Of a stretch of 64,000 bases of DNA, positions 9,787 through 21,135 are shown in pieces. Source of the stretch: Pectinophora gossypiella. Lineage: Eukaryota; Arthropoda; Insecta; Lepidoptera; Gelechiidae. The stretch is from contig NC_065405.1 of assembly GCF_024362695.1 (NCBI RefSeq), forward strand, positions 1,992,672 through 2,056,671, given 5' to 3'. Both the position numbers and the translations under genes were made by a program. Numbering within the stretch: the first letter of the stretch is position 1; each line of letters starts with the position of its first letter. The notes under the pieces were generated by a model that saw only the letters and a list, made by a program, of their open reading frames with translations, made no database searches and was not told where the DNA came from.

Positions 9787-10689
9787 ATTGCGTAAGTACG
9801 CAATATTTAACATAGGTACTTGTCATTTAAGATTTTCTGTCAGGTATGTATGTGAGTGATGAACTATTTTTATTCTGAATAACAAGATTACATAAAATAG
9901 TATGTATTTTGATTATTATAAATATAATTACTCCAAACTACAAGTTCACTAAATCCATCAATATCTCTGAATTATCAACAATAATCAAATCACCTGATAC
10001 AATATTCCAACCTAAAGATGAATGAAAATCTTCAACAATAGCAATTTAAACAAACTTACCAAAAGTATTATTTCAATGAAACTTAATTAGTCTTCAACTG
10101 TATCAGAAGGGCGTAGAGGTGATAATATTGATTATGGCTATTTTATAAACAGAATATATAAATTGATTAAAGTTATAGGTGACTATGATTCAGCCACTGA
10201 CGTAAATGGTAATGTTTTCAGTGACAGATGTATAAATATCAATACGTTTGTATATTTGTTCAACGAACTTACTATTAATGGTAAAGTAAAGAGTAACATT
10301 CGAAACGGTAGCAAAATTAAACTGATATTCGGAAACTTGTTAATTCATAATATAATTGCGGCAGAAATACCTACAATTTTGGCTGAAAAATATTTATAGA
10401 AAATTAATATCCTTATGATGACTCATTTTCCTTTGTTTTCTTTTCCAGACAAGTAAAATCATGGAAACAAATTGAAGCTGTTCTTGTAAGATCTGAATCA
10501 CCTTAGTATTCAGAAATATTTCTTTTGAAAGCTACTTATTTTGTATATGTAACTTCTCTATGTATTTACAATAATTACGGTAACACTTTTAACAACAAAC
10601 ATTTATTTAAAAGCCCCTACTCATGTTCAAAACGCCTCAACACCCAAAATTAAGCGAAGGAAACGACAAAAACTAATGATTTCCTTCCT
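9787..10689. other. Unassigned AT-rich DNA
   Basis: A 78-codon plus frame (10163-10399) is rich in N, I and K and has no recognisable motif. I do not call it. No repeat end is visible. Confidence 0.35.
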
Positions 10690-10854
10690 TCATTCCACAC
10701 AAGCACTCATGTCAGACAGAGATGGCACCATGCCATCCTGCTCGGCTTCCTGGGCGAAGATAATTTGAATAAGATTGCCATCATCTCGACAAACACCGTT
10801 AGAACATGATTTAGGAAACCGTAAACGAGAGAGAGGCAAATACGTTTGAACTTG
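10690..10854 (-). other. Unrecognised 54-codon open frame, protein-like
   Basis: On the minus strand a frame between two stops encodes a peptide that includes FPKSCSNGVCRDDGN and IFAQEAEQDGMVPSLSDMSA. Its composition is less AT-driven than the surroundings. It lacks an ATG and clear splice sites. It could be a terminal exon, a processed fragment or part of an old repeat. I cannot choose. Confidence 0.25.
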
Positions 10855-11018
10855 TCAACGATGTGTTGATATGTTACGATCGTGATCTGTAAGATTAGAC
10901 ATGGCCGTTATTGTCCGATATAGGTGTTATAGTGATTTAAATGATTACATTTAACAACCAAGACGCTCCAATGGGACAAATGGATCATGACTAAGAAAAT
11001 TCAGACAAATAATAACTT

Positions 11019-11258
11019 TATTCATCACTAATTTAAGAGCCACGCTCTTGTCGGTTTAGCGTTCTTCATGCTAATTTTGTAAGGAAAAATAGACCAGTGG
11101 TTTCCCTCTATCTGCCGCAAGTCGCATGGTGCCCAGAGTAGTCTATTTCAAAGCCGCATTATGTCTCATGTCCTCCGCTTCTAAATAGTACTGACAGTTA
11201 CTGTTGCCCTCACTCAGGTTCCAGGTTACAGTCCCTGTGACTTGCCCCTTCCGTCCTG
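11019..11258 (-). mobile_element. RTE-J 3' UTR (antisense)
   Basis: The terminal hairpin (TTTAAGAGCCACGCTCTTGT), the CAGTGGTTTCCCTC block, ATTTCAAAGCCGCATTATG and CCTCCGCTTCTAAATAGTAC match 2605-2762 in reverse. 5'-truncated copy. Confidence 0.7.
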
Positions 11259-12297
11259 CATTACTTTATTAAAAACAAATTAAGAACATTGTAACATTCT
11301 CAAAATCTCCCATGATTCTCTTAAAAGACACTATCCAAAAAAACTCATGAATCTAATAATTATAGTGTTGACTTCAAATATCAATAAAATATGAGATCAC
11401 GGATCATATTTTTGGAGATTTTCCCAAATTATTACTTGTTCTTTGTCAAGTATGCTAATATTGAATTAATGCTGGCCTGTTTAGGTAGAAACGGAATGTT
11501 CAAAGCAAATAGGTATAGTATTATTGTTCACTTCATACGTTATTTAATTATTAATTTTGTTAAATAGTAGATCTGTGTTCAAATGTTCGCCAACTTTGAC
11601 ATGATGAACTATCTATATGGCCGGAAATCTGCGGTTTGCCAGATCGATCTAACAGTACTCCAATACTCCGCGTGGCTCCATGTTGTCTTTTGACAAGTTG
11701 CGGATTTAAGTTTAAAGTCCATCTCGCAGTACCAACCGACACTATTTCATAGTCGTTTTCATGCGACAGCAAATCAACATCCGCCTCCTTCACACCATAT
11801 TTGCCATCTTATCCAACACCTTTCGAATATAATTACGATTGTTTAGAGAAGAGAAATTTTCAAGAGCATCCATAATAGAATTCGATTGCCTAACCAATGC
11901 GGATGCGGAATATCAAAATGTATAAGGTGAGGTATAAGAGGAATGTGATGTCATCCGATCTCTGTGTCATCTTAAAGTGGTAGACAAACTTGATAAAGTC
12001 GATAGGTGTAAAGAGTTTATACTTATATGATACGAGACGGGAATACCAAGTGAGGAATGCGTGGAAATAAACCTGATAAGAATGATGATACGAAGCACTT
12101 AACATTCCAACATTTAGAAGCCAGGAAATGATTTGACTGAGGAAGACACATGCATCATAACAGTACGTTTATAATTTCGGAAGGACTTAAATCTCTTTGG
12201 TGTGAGTGTAGAAAAGACACATAATACATTTGGAAAAAGTAACACGAGTAATTTTCAACATAACCATTTTGCAAGTGCATTTGCCAAGCGTTGTTGG
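11259..12297. other. Unassigned DNA with one 77-codon minus frame
   Basis: The minus frame 11560-11793 encodes MKEADVDLLSHENDYEIVSV and further protein-like sequence. I recognise no domain, and it has no splice or promoter context. It may be a transposon ORF remnant or chance. The rest shows nothing. Confidence 0.3.
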
Positions 12298-12598
12298 ATA
12301 AGCCGTGATAGTCCAGTTGGTAGAACGCTTGCCTCTCACTTTGAGGTCGCAGGTTCGAATCCCAGCACAGGCCTAAACCTATGTTTGGATTATAAATTAT
12401 TAACATCGTGAGGAAACCCACATTCCCGAGAAATGCATTTTCGGAAGTATGTGACCTAACCTGTATTGGGCTAGTTTTCCCTGTGCGGGTTGGAAGGTTA
12501 GACTGGCAGTCGCTTCTGTAAAAAAAAAACGGTCCTGTCAAATCTTCAGGTTAGGTAAGTGGACCCTGTGAAAAAACGGGACAATGCTAGGGAGACGA
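12298..12598 (+). mobile_element. SINE-2, near full length
   Basis: The tRNA-like head (GCCGTGATAGTCCAGTTGGT; B box AGGTTCGAATCCC) is followed by the body (GTGAGGAAACCCACATTCCC, GTGACCTAACCTGTATTGGG) and tail (ATGCTAGGGAGACGA). A segment of about 45 bp between head and body is deleted. B box intact. Confidence 0.85.
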
Positions 12599-13719
12599 TT
12601 CTCTAAACGTTGTTCTAAAGACGTCGATGATTTATTTAATAACACCTACACAGAGGACAATACACCATTAAACCCCTCTGACATTGTAGTGCTAAATGAT
12701 CATACCTAACCACGTTGACACTTTAGCAAAGATTAGCGTCACCGTGTCATTCGCCTTGACATTTTTAACACGAAATACTAAACACGTTTTACCAGCGACA
12801 TGGAATATGATATTATAATATGTATAAGTACTCATCTTAAATAACATTCTACATTACTGGACAATGTGTAACCTTTTGCTTATCTCATGTTGATGGATAG
12901 TTCTTTTATTTAGTTCTGCAATGTTTTAAATTTTAATTTTATTCCTTAGTAATATTGTGTCTGTCACATACAATTCATAACATCTCACTCATATAAATCC
13001 TGATACAAACAAATCTGTAGCAATTTTTAACAGCAAATAATAACATTCAAATGAACATTTCAGTTAATCAATTTGTCTGCGCTCATATAAGTATAGTACC
13101 TACGCAGAGGCAATTCAATTCTTCACATTACATGCAAAAATCATGCATCAAATTTTTCAATTGAAACATCGTGTTGTGTGACTGAAATATCACAAAGAAA
13201 CATGACTGTTGACCAATCTTCAAAACGTTGAATACATTCAATCACAAAGGACCTATGACATTGCCTTGAGGTACCTAGCACTTACTTTCCCATGAAATTG
13301 CGTTCTTTTATTTCATTCGTAGCCTGTACACTCGAATCAAAAGCCTTACCGTCGTATCTCACAATTTATTTAAATGTTGCCCTTGTTAAAAATCTTCTCA
13401 TAATTTTCGCATAATTCGCTGTACTTTATTCCCCATTCTATTTAGTCTATGTGACATAAACCGTAATTATATGGTTAGCAAATGTTCCTTACTCCAGCTG
13501 CTATGCGGTGTTGCCAACGTAATAATTATTTATAATTATGGTGCCTAGTATGTATGTAATGTCGCTCACATGTTGCACAACTGTGTCCGGTTGTTTGACC
13601 TCTTTGCAGGGCTGCTGATAATTTTGATAAACTATCCTTTCTAACACTCGGCCATTGTTCAGTAATGAGTTAGTAATACATTATGGAACAGTTTAATTTA
13701 TAGACGTTTTATGGATCAC
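12599..13719. other. No feature seen
   Basis: Long AT-rich unassigned stretch; no repeat end, RNA or exon recognised. Confidence 0.35.
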
Positions 13720-13948
13720 GATACCGACCCCGCTGGCGTGGTCGACGATTTCCCTCGTTCAGCGCTGTCGACCTTGGGAATGATTAATTCTATCAAATAT
13801 AATCACGACGCCATGAGCCGAAGTTCACGCCCAACTGGGCACCCTCAGTACAACCTTAAATGAGAGCTTTCAGCGCTCTCCATTTGTCCGACCGAGTAGT
13901 TTATGCCTTCTGAGACTAATCTACAATTTACGTCAAAAAAAAAAGATT
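13720..13948 (+). mobile_element. RP-A, older 5'-truncated copy
   Basis: ACCGACCCCGCTGGCGTGGT, CCCAACTGGGCACCCTCAG and CATTTGTCCGACCGAGTAGT are followed by an A-rich end. Small deletions and many substitutions show this copy is older than those at 41.7 and 63.5 kb. Confidence 0.75.
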
Positions 13949-14342
13949 TTCAATTTTACCTAATATTTGATATAAATTCAATGAAGAGCAGACATAACTT
14001 ACCTCTAAAACCTGTTCTATATTCTTACGTGTGATAGTTACGTGATCGAATCTCAATACATTACATATTCCATTCATTACATACCTACATAGTCCATCTT
14101 TTATTCTATCTTACTTTAAAGGAAGTATGTATTAAAAGTAAAAGTAGATCTCGTTACTAATTACCGAAACGAAATCGAAAGCGTAATTAATTAAATTAAA
14201 AACTGTGGAGTATGCGAAAATAATTGTAGCGTCTATCCGAAGTCGGAAATAATTGGCCAAAGTCAAATTTGTTACGATGAACTGTGTGGAGAATTGACAC
14301 GAACACGGGTTTCGACGATTTCGACGTTGTAAACAAACATGG

Positions 14343-14411
14343 CATCACGCCTGTATCCCAAAGAACGTAGGCAGAGGTGTATGGCAATGGGCTCGCCCCC
14401 TATTACATGGC
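14343..14411 (+). repeat. Dispersed repeat K fragment
   Basis: CATCACGCCTGTATCCC, GTAGGCAGAGGTGTA and GGGCTCGCCCCCTATTACAT resemble 42724-42815 (CATCACGCCTCTATCCCCAA). It may be the 5' part of the SINE-5S unit or a separate repeat. Confidence 0.4.
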
Positions 14412-14698
14412 ACCGGTAAACGCGCTCGGTCTGCGATTGTTGAAGTTAAGCAACTTTCGCAAAGGCCGGTCATAGGATGGGTGACCACAAAAAAAAAGTT
14501 TTCATCTCGAGCTCCTCCGTGCTTCGGAAGGCACGTTAAGCCGTTGGTCCCGGCTGCATTAGCAGTCGTTAATAACCATCAATCCGCACTGGGCCCGCGT
14601 GATGGTTTAAGGCCCGATCTCCCTATCCATCCATAGGGAAGGCCCATGCCCCAGCAGTGGGGACGTTAATGGGCTGGTGATGATGATGATGACGATGA
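14412..14698 (+). mobile_element. 5S rRNA-derived SINE (SINE-5S)
   Basis: The first 80 bp carry the pieces of a 5S rRNA internal promoter: GAAGTTAAGCAAC (A-box region) and, about 20 bp on, GGATGGGTGACC (C-box region), in the same order and about the same spacing as in 5S rRNA. The body shares the CGTGCTTCGGAAGGCACGTT and GCCGTTGGTCCCGG blocks with SINE-1, then diverges (ATCAATCCGCACTGGGCCCG) and ends in a (GAT)n tail. So a 5S-type head replaces the tRNA-type head on a related body. A 5'-UTR origin of the 30 bp before the A box is unclear. Confidence 0.7.
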
Positions 14699-14755
14699 GT
14701 GGCGGCCCTAGGGCGGTGCGAGCCGTGCACTGGGCACCGTTTTAAGAGGGCGCTA

Positions 14756-14867
14756 AAATCGACCAAGACGGAACCACTCTGGCTGGCAGCGTAGATACGC
14801 TTTGATACTCCTCTGTAGATACAGAGGAGAATCAAAGCTGTTTTATGTGGTTCCGTCTTGGTTGACT
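14756..14867. repeat. Foldback with two nested stems
   Basis: The outer arms ATCGACCAAGACGGAACCAC and GTGGTTCCGTCTTGGTTGAC pair; the inner arms CTTTGATACTCCTCTGTA and TACAGAGGAGAATCAAAG pair. Probably a MITE. It starts within a GC-rich repeat (14700-14755). Confidence 0.7.
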
Positions 14868-14954
14868 GGATTGGTTACAACTGCTCTGAATTTGACCTCT
14901 TAGCTGCCACATAAAACTCCCTAAATGACATTTAAAAAAATAATAATTTTATTG

Positions 14955-15112
14955 AGCCGTCAAAATCCTCTGACATGGCTCATGTAACGACTACACACTT
15001 ACTTAAGTAAGTAGCTGGGAACGACTACCTAACGTTTCCTTCGAACTCCGAAATACGGATCTTACTTTCGGACAATCGGGTGAACAGCCTGCAAAGTAAC
15101 CTACTTATAAAA
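14955..15112 (-). mobile_element. SINE-1 fragment, diverged (antisense)
   Basis: TTGAGCCGTC, GACATGGCTCATGTAACGAC and CTTACTTTCGGACAATCGGG are the SINE-1 body in reverse, with several substitutions. Head missing. Confidence 0.6.
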
Positions 15113-15123
15113 CTTATTTATAA

Positions 15124-15342
15124 TTGGACAGTTTCCTATGTCAAAAATAAATAATTAAATTTGAATTTTTAATTAAGGAGATTATAAAATTGAATAAAGA
15201 ACAATGTACTTAATAATAAGTGCGTCATTTTGTCACGTTTTTCTATGACGTCATAGGTTGCTTTTTAATACAAATTCCATAGTAATTTCGTGTTTTGACG
15301 TTTAGTAAAAAGTAGATGATTTGACTAGTTGGAAACTGCCCT
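15124..15342. repeat. MITE-L, complete
   Basis: Termini GGACAGTTTCC (left) and GGAAACTGCCC (right) are inverted repeats. The interior carries AAGTGCGTCATTTTGTCACG and ATGACGTCATAGG blocks and GTTTTGACGTTTAGTAAAAA, all shared with copies at 39247 and 42071. Confidence 0.7.
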
Positions 15343-15969
15343 ATTGTACTCGTATATGATCTGTACGTTGTCGCCCAACCTTACGTGAAGACAATTAATG
15401 GCGGAATGCGTTCCGCACAGCGCAGTTGTGCCAATTTCTCCGTTAAATAACACAAAGTACGTAATTTCACAAATGTAACGCCAATCATAGCTCATCAATT
15501 CACTAGACAGCAAAAGAAAAATGGGGTCTAGTTTAGTTCTGGTATAACAAGTATCCGAAGTAACATTACAACCCTACAACGCAACGCCTAGAAATGGCAT
15601 AATATAACATTTATTTTTTCCTATTTCGTTCTACTTGCGATTGGTCGTTCGACCATAAGCAGGTGTTTTAAGGTGTAGATATGTAGGCGTTTATAATCCT
15701 GTGATTACATGCCCCCCGTTTCTATCCTCTATGTATATTAAAAGAATGTTCTTTCGCTTGAGTCTGCTGCTGTTGTTACCAACATGTAGGTAACATAATA
15801 TAACATTACACTGTTTTATGTAATTCCTTGTGTTATTTACATAATTTAATAATTATGTATGAAGTATTTATTATCTAACTAGAGTGTTTTAGTTATATGC
15901 GAGCGTAACTTTCGTTTGCGCTCAGAATCTTAATAGAGTGAGATCGCGATTCTTACTAGCAGTATATCC
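15343..15969. other. No feature seen
   Basis: Unassigned DNA; no recognisable repeat or exon. Confidence 0.35.
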
Positions 15970-16286
15970 GATTAAAGGAGATTGACCAAAGTTGTATGGA
16001 ATCTATTTACCGTTATAGACCACCGAAATACCGAAATACTGAGTATTAAATACCAAACCGCGGTCGAAAATATGCTGTCAGTAAAAAGTTACGGATAAGT
16101 ATATGGATAATCACGTTTTTTAACTTTGTCAAAAACTAGTTTTCTCATTAAGCCATAACTTTTTATTAACAGCATATTTTTGAATGCGGTCTTACTATTA
16201 ATTACTTAGTATTTAATGAGCTATTCAGTTGTATAGGTCTCGTTAGTGGTGGACATTTGGACCACTTTTGGTTAATCTCCTTTTTT
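15970..16286. repeat. Foldback MITE of about 315 bp
   Basis: The outer ends AAAGGAGATTGACCAAAG and CTTTTGGTTAATCTCCTTTT pair. The inner arms AAAATATGCTGTCAGTAAAA and TTTTTATTAACAGCATATTT pair, flanked by GTATTAAATAC-type blocks on both sides. It looks like a single long imperfect palindrome. Confidence 0.65.
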
Positions 16287-16313
16287 TGGAATCAGATTTT
16301 ATAGATATCGAAA

Positions 16314-16530
16314 AATCTTCTTATCGTGTGGGTTGTGAGTTGGAATACCAGCCTCATCAACCCTGGTGTCAAGGTTATGATTAAGCCGCCAAAGGACCCT
16401 GACATGGCTCATCTCACGACTACATAAGTATTGTAAGTACATCAGTTAGTAGTAACCTGGACCAACGGATTAACGTGCCTTCCGAAACACGAAACATGTA
16501 AGTTATCTTCTGAAAAATTGTGGCCCTGTC
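16314..16530 (-). mobile_element. SINE-1, head missing (antisense)
   Basis: CTTCTTATCGTGTGGGTTGT, CATCAACCCTGGTGTCAAGG, GACATGGCTCAT and GGATTAACGTGCCTTCCGAA follow the SINE-1 order in reverse. Confidence 0.75.
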
Positions 16531-16671
16531 TACCTCATTAAGGATTACAGGCGTGAGTTTAGTGTGTAGCTTTTTTTTATGTAACTTATCGTCTGTGATT
16601 TTGCCGGAAAAGTGTGCGAAAACAAAAGCAAATATGGTAGCAATACATCTTACGAACGATTTCTTTTTTGT

Positions 16672-16880
16672 TTCCTTGACATGACTGACTTATATGGTAC
16701 ATTTATCACAAATGGCATTCACTACTTGGCCAGACAAATGGAGAGCGAGAGTTCTCACCCGGTGTAGTAAATAAACGATCACGTGTCACAAATGAATATA
16801 TATATTTTTTTATCTTGCGATCAGTCTCATTGACTATAAAAGCCCAACTGGGCACCCTCAGGCTGTTGTCGGTTGAATCA
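16672..16880. mobile_element. RP-A fragments in both orientations
   Basis: 16676-16772 is antisense (TTGACATGACT, ACTACTTGGCCAGACAAATG, GTTCTCACCCGGTG). 16838-16878 is sense (AAGCCCAACTGGGCACCCTC). The pair is separated by about 65 bp of AT-rich DNA. Confidence 0.6.
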
Positions 16881-17209
16881 GATGAGTTGGGTTATATAGC
16901 ATGGAGGACGCTACTCCCAGCGAAGTCAGTCCTTTCTTTGAAGTAGTCATTCAGCCTGACTGTCCTTATCGAAAATGTCTCGTTTCTTTCTTAGACGACG
17001 TATGGTTTCTGGAGTACAAATGAATATGGAAAACATAAGTAGAAATCAAAGCGAATCGTTGGAATTTAAAGAATTCATTAGTGATAAGAAAGCTAGATAA
17101 GGTTGGGAATTTCCTTATTAAAACCGACTTTGAACATAGAATAAAGAATAAGACTACGTATCCATGGAACGGTAACTCTGCGCCCCGCACCAATTCGTAT
17201 AGGCCGCCG
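16881..17209. other. No feature seen
   Basis: Unassigned DNA upstream of a SINE-1 copy. Confidence 0.3.
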
Positions 17210-17218
17210 ACCTCACCC

Positions 17219-17543
17219 TGCCTCCATGGTCCAGTGGTTGAGCGTTGGGCTCACGATCCGGAGGTCCCGGGTTCGAATCCCGGTGGGGACATATCACAGA
17301 AATCACTTCGTGATCCCTAGTTTGGTTAGGACATTACAGGCTGATCACCTGATTGGCCAAAAAGTAAGATGACCCGTGCTTCGGAAGGCACGTTAAGCCG
17401 TTGGTCCCGGTTACTACTTACTGATGTAAGTAGTCGTTACATGAGCCATGTCAGGGGCCTTTGGCGGCTCAATAGTAACCCTGACACCAGGGTTGATGAG
17501 GTTGGTACTCCACCTCACAACCCACACGATAGAAGATAGAAGA
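17219..17543 (+). mobile_element. SINE-1, full length with target duplication
   Basis: This is the best SINE-1 copy: head TGCCTCCATGGTCCAGTGG with intact B box GGGTTCGAATCCC, body with CGTGCTTCGGAAGGCACGTT, tail ending CACACGATAGAAGATAGAAG. ACCTCACCC flanks both sides (17210-17218 and 17544-17552) as a 9-bp target duplication. The head can fold like a tRNA but the 3' acceptor strand is replaced by the SINE body, so it is not a tRNA gene. Confidence 0.9.
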
Positions 17544-17739
17544 ACCTCACCCCCTCCTGGATGTTAGTCAAGCCGCTAATGACTAAGAAGGAGCGCGCGG
17601 ACTTTTTATCTCGCTCGCACTTACGTGTTAGGCCGCACTCGATAAGAATGAGGTTTTTGTATGGAGTGTCCGGGGTATGTTTTTTTTATATCTTAATTTC
17701 ACACTAAAAAGAAACAAGCTTGCCAAGTTGGCCCCATTG

Positions 17740-17925
17740 TCTCAATAATAGGAAACTTGACAATCTAGTCAAATGAGATACTTTTTACGAAACGTCAAAA
17801 CGGAAGTATTTTTTGGGGTTTGTATGCCATCCTGTGACGTCATCAATACGAGTAAAAGCGCTCAAACATCGTATTTAAAATTCGAGAATAAGTCGAAGAG
17901 TAAAATGCGATTGATTTTTGAACGT
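17740..17925 (-). repeat. MITE-L relative (antisense)
   Basis: ACTTGACAATCTAGTCAAATGAG-like start, TTTTTACGAAACGTCAAAAC and CCTGTGACGTCATCAATACG match the copy at 46330-46487 in reverse. It overlaps a 74-codon frame (17773-17997) that is therefore not a gene. Confidence 0.55.
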
Positions 17926-18389
17926 CATAGACTAGCTTCTATTTCTAGATTAGCATTTTATAATTTATCTTTGACCCGGTCAAATACCCAATTCTAAATT
18001 TAAATTCAATTACTGCACTTAACATACTTCCAAAACAATATTAAATGATTGTTGCTCTGATAGACAATGATCATGATATCATCATGTTGATCAAAATTGA
18101 AGCCTTGACTTTTGACCCGAAGGTGAATTAGACACGCTAGCAAATACTTTCAATTTACCTCGATGAAGCAAGATTGATCACATGAAGACACACGTATTTC
18201 GAAAAAGAATAAATGGGTGAATTGCAAAAGCGAAAAAAAAACTTGTCTTGGCTGAGAACGGTAGTGCAAAGTTCTGCTAAATGATTTTGAATATTTTTTC
18301 TGGGTAAAGTAAGTACTCCTCTACCTTGGCAAAAAAAATCATTCAGTTTCAGCAACTGTAACACGCTGAAAAATTTTTTTAAAGTGTCA
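17926..18389. other. No feature seen
   Basis: Unassigned AT-rich DNA leading into the 12-mer cluster. Confidence 0.3.
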
Positions 18390-19036
18390 TTTTATCATTT
18401 CGGTAGCTTGTCCGTAACCCATTATCGCTTATAAAATGTCTTGCTCTACAATTATTTTCTATTATTGGGATTTAAATTGATAGAATTTCGTTAAATTATT
18501 AAATAATCTAACAACAAAAACTATTTCTGTCTGTTTACCTTCCTTCTCATACATTTGACAGGCAGTTAAATTTTGTCCGAAAAAAAGTTATCATTTCAGA
18601 GGACAGTAAGTTTTGGTAGAATAACTCCGTCAACATTGCGTCTATGACACCTCCTTACCTGCCAACACCTCACATTGGTTCGGCTCGACCGCTAGACGTG
18701 AACATACCCGTCACAGCGTGTAATGGTTTCCCGCCAAAAAAAGAAATTTATCATTTCGGTGATAGGGGGACAAAAAAAAATCATTAAAAAATCATTTCGG
18801 TAGCCATTATAACTCGTGTTAGATTAGTTCAATTTATTTCATATTGATGTGTTAAATCGGCTGCAAGTACTGTTTTGTTTGAGAAGTGTCGATTTTTCGA
18901 TAGTTATTTAAATTCACAGTTTTTACAAAAATAACCTGTTTTTTATCATCTCGGTGTTATCATTCCGGTGGATTCGGTGGACTGAAATGCCAATAACAGT
19001 CCATGGGAATGATAAGTAACACTGAAATGATAAAAC
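18390..19036. repeat. Cluster 1 of the 12-mer ATCATTTCRGTG
   Basis: Exact or one-off copies lie at about 18394, 18590, 18750, 18791, 18945 and 18959 on the plus strand, with an inverted copy at 19020-19032 (CACTGAAATGATA) and a partial inverted copy near 18978. Spacing is irregular. Between them is unassigned DNA. The motif is found only here and at 21.8-22.07 kb. Confidence 0.75.
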
Positions 19037-19259
19037 CGTTATGTTTTAGAGATCCGTGTGTTAAATTTTAGTTTCGAATTAGGTATTGTTTTAAGGGCCT
19101 TTTTAACAGTTCTGTGGAGCTATTTTATTTTTCCTCGAGATGATCTCATGGTTTTCCAAAACCATTTTGGGTGATTGGAAAACGTTATATAACCTTCTAT
19201 CAAACTCCTCTTTCTGCTTTTCTCGGTAACCTTGAATACCCAGACTTATCCATTCTTTA

Positions 19260-21080
19260 GATCCTGGTGGACACTGGCCTGGATAAAATAGTTTACACCA
19301 GTGTCTACCGATCGCACAGCGGTAACTCTGAGACAAGCAGGTTATTCACGTACCTCAGTAGGACAGTGGAGTTGGCACGGCGGAGGTATCTCTCAGCGCA
19401 ACTTGTTCTTCTCCGGGACTCCAACGCCCACCAGCAAGAGTGGTTGTTCCCATTCCAGAAGACCAACCATGCTGGCAAAGAGGCGCAAGCTTTTGCCATG
19501 TGTGGCAAAATATCTCACATCTGGTGAATTGCGTTACAAAGATACCTGACGTTGCTAACTATAGCGCCAACTGCTTGGACCTTTTGCTGATAACTGATCC
19601 GGACCAATATCAATCTCTATCAGTGACTTCCCCCTTGGGAACATCCGACCATTGTCTGGTGAGATATGTGTCTGTCTATTCCCCACCTGATTCTAGCCCC
19701 AGAGGATCGAGGCAAATATGGTGACACACGCTAGCAGATTGGGATGAGATGCGGCACTTCTTCGCATCCTATCCTTGGCGTGAGGTTTGCTTTTCTTCAG
19801 AAGACTCGACGAGCTGCGGAGATGCCATATTAGTTATCAGGCAATGTAATACTCTATCCCATTTTCTGACATATCATCTGACGATAAGGCTCGCTCATGG
19901 TACATCGCGGAGTATGCTAGTGCAGAAGCTCTAATATGCCTCCTAACATGCGGGCTCTGAAAAATTCCCTGAATACCGCTGCAAAGTCTTGCAAGAAGAC
20001 AATGCGCAGGGCACGTTTCGACAATTTGTCCAAATTGATGCCAAACTGACTGAGCTGGTAGTAAAACCTTTTAGCCGCTAGTCAAATCGGTCGAAGCAAA
20101 CTTCTGCCGTATAAAAATGCTTCGCACTCTAGACGTGAATAAGGTCAGTAGTCCTGATGATATCCCAGCAATAGTACTGCGGAACTGTGCACCTGAATAG
20201 TCTCCTACTGACACGCCTCTACTTGCTCTCTCTGGGTTCAGGACAATTCCCGAAACCATGGAACCTTGCCAATGTGCAGTGTATGCCCAAAAAAGGCACT
20301 CGTACCAACCCTGCTAACTACCGCCCCATCTCGGTACAACCGCCGCTAATCCTGAACAACCTCCTGGCGTACCTTGAAGCCAATAATTTACTCAGAGATA
20401 GGTCAACTGATGTTCTTCTTGTGTATGCTACACGCTTATGGAGCGAGGCAATCTAGAATCAAGGCGAGGATCTTGTTGTGTCCCTTGATATATTCAGGAT
20501 CCCTTCTAGCCTATGTAATTGGATAGATAGGGATAGATTGATTCGGGTAGTAGTTGATGGGTGCTTGTCTGATCTACATGCTATTGATGCCGGACTCCCT
20601 CAGGGATCTGTTCTCTCCGCCACATTTTTTCTATCAATGATCTGCTGATTATGCCCGGTATCTTTAGGCATGCAGACGATAGCACAGTGACGGAGAGATA
20701 CATGTCCAATGCACGCGTAAGCACCAGAGATGATAGTGCCCTCAGAGAGGATCTTGTGAATCGTGTGAAACTGCCCCTTAAGTCCGTCTCAGACTGGGGT
20801 GACAACAAGTAGGTTGGACTCAACGCTTCCATGACCCAGGCGTGTCTGTTCACCGCAAAACGGAGTCCTTTCCTCCTGACCTGGACTTTCCGGAGTGAAT
20901 TACCAACCATCTCGAGCTCTTGGGTATGGATATAACTTCCAACTCGTTATAATCTAGGAGACTTCAAGACTAGGGTGAATAGGCATTTGCTAGGTAAGTG
21001 TGATCCACCCTAGACCACATCGTCATTTACCATCAAGTGAGATTGTGGTCCTACGTGAACCTATATTATTAAAAAAAAAT
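19260..21080 (+). mobile_element. LINE-W: decayed non-LTR retrotransposon
   Basis: The translation jumps between frames but the order is that of an APE-type ORF2. First the endonuclease: SNAHQQEWLF (degraded GDFNAH motif) near 19415-19445, CLDLLLITDPD near 19570, PLGTSDHCLV near 19635. Then the RT: KVSSPDDIPAIVLRNCAPE near 20145-20200, GTRTNPANYRPISV near 20300, AGLPQGSVLS near 20590, and HADD (in place of YADD) near 20668. A C-terminal RLGDFKTRVNRHLLGKC follows, then a short 3' UTR and an A run at 21068-21079. Many frameshifts and stops make it a fossil. Several parts, including the RT aspartate block between 20400 and 20560, are deleted. Confidence 0.85.
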
Positions 21081-21135
21081 GTAGGTAAGTAATAAAGAAG
21101 CAATGACAATAGCCACAAAAAAGACATATTGACAA

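Noticed and set aside
17219..17292. tRNA gene (A and B boxes present)
   Set aside because: The 3' acceptor strand is replaced by the SINE body, and the same head recurs in many copies; it is a SINE promoter.
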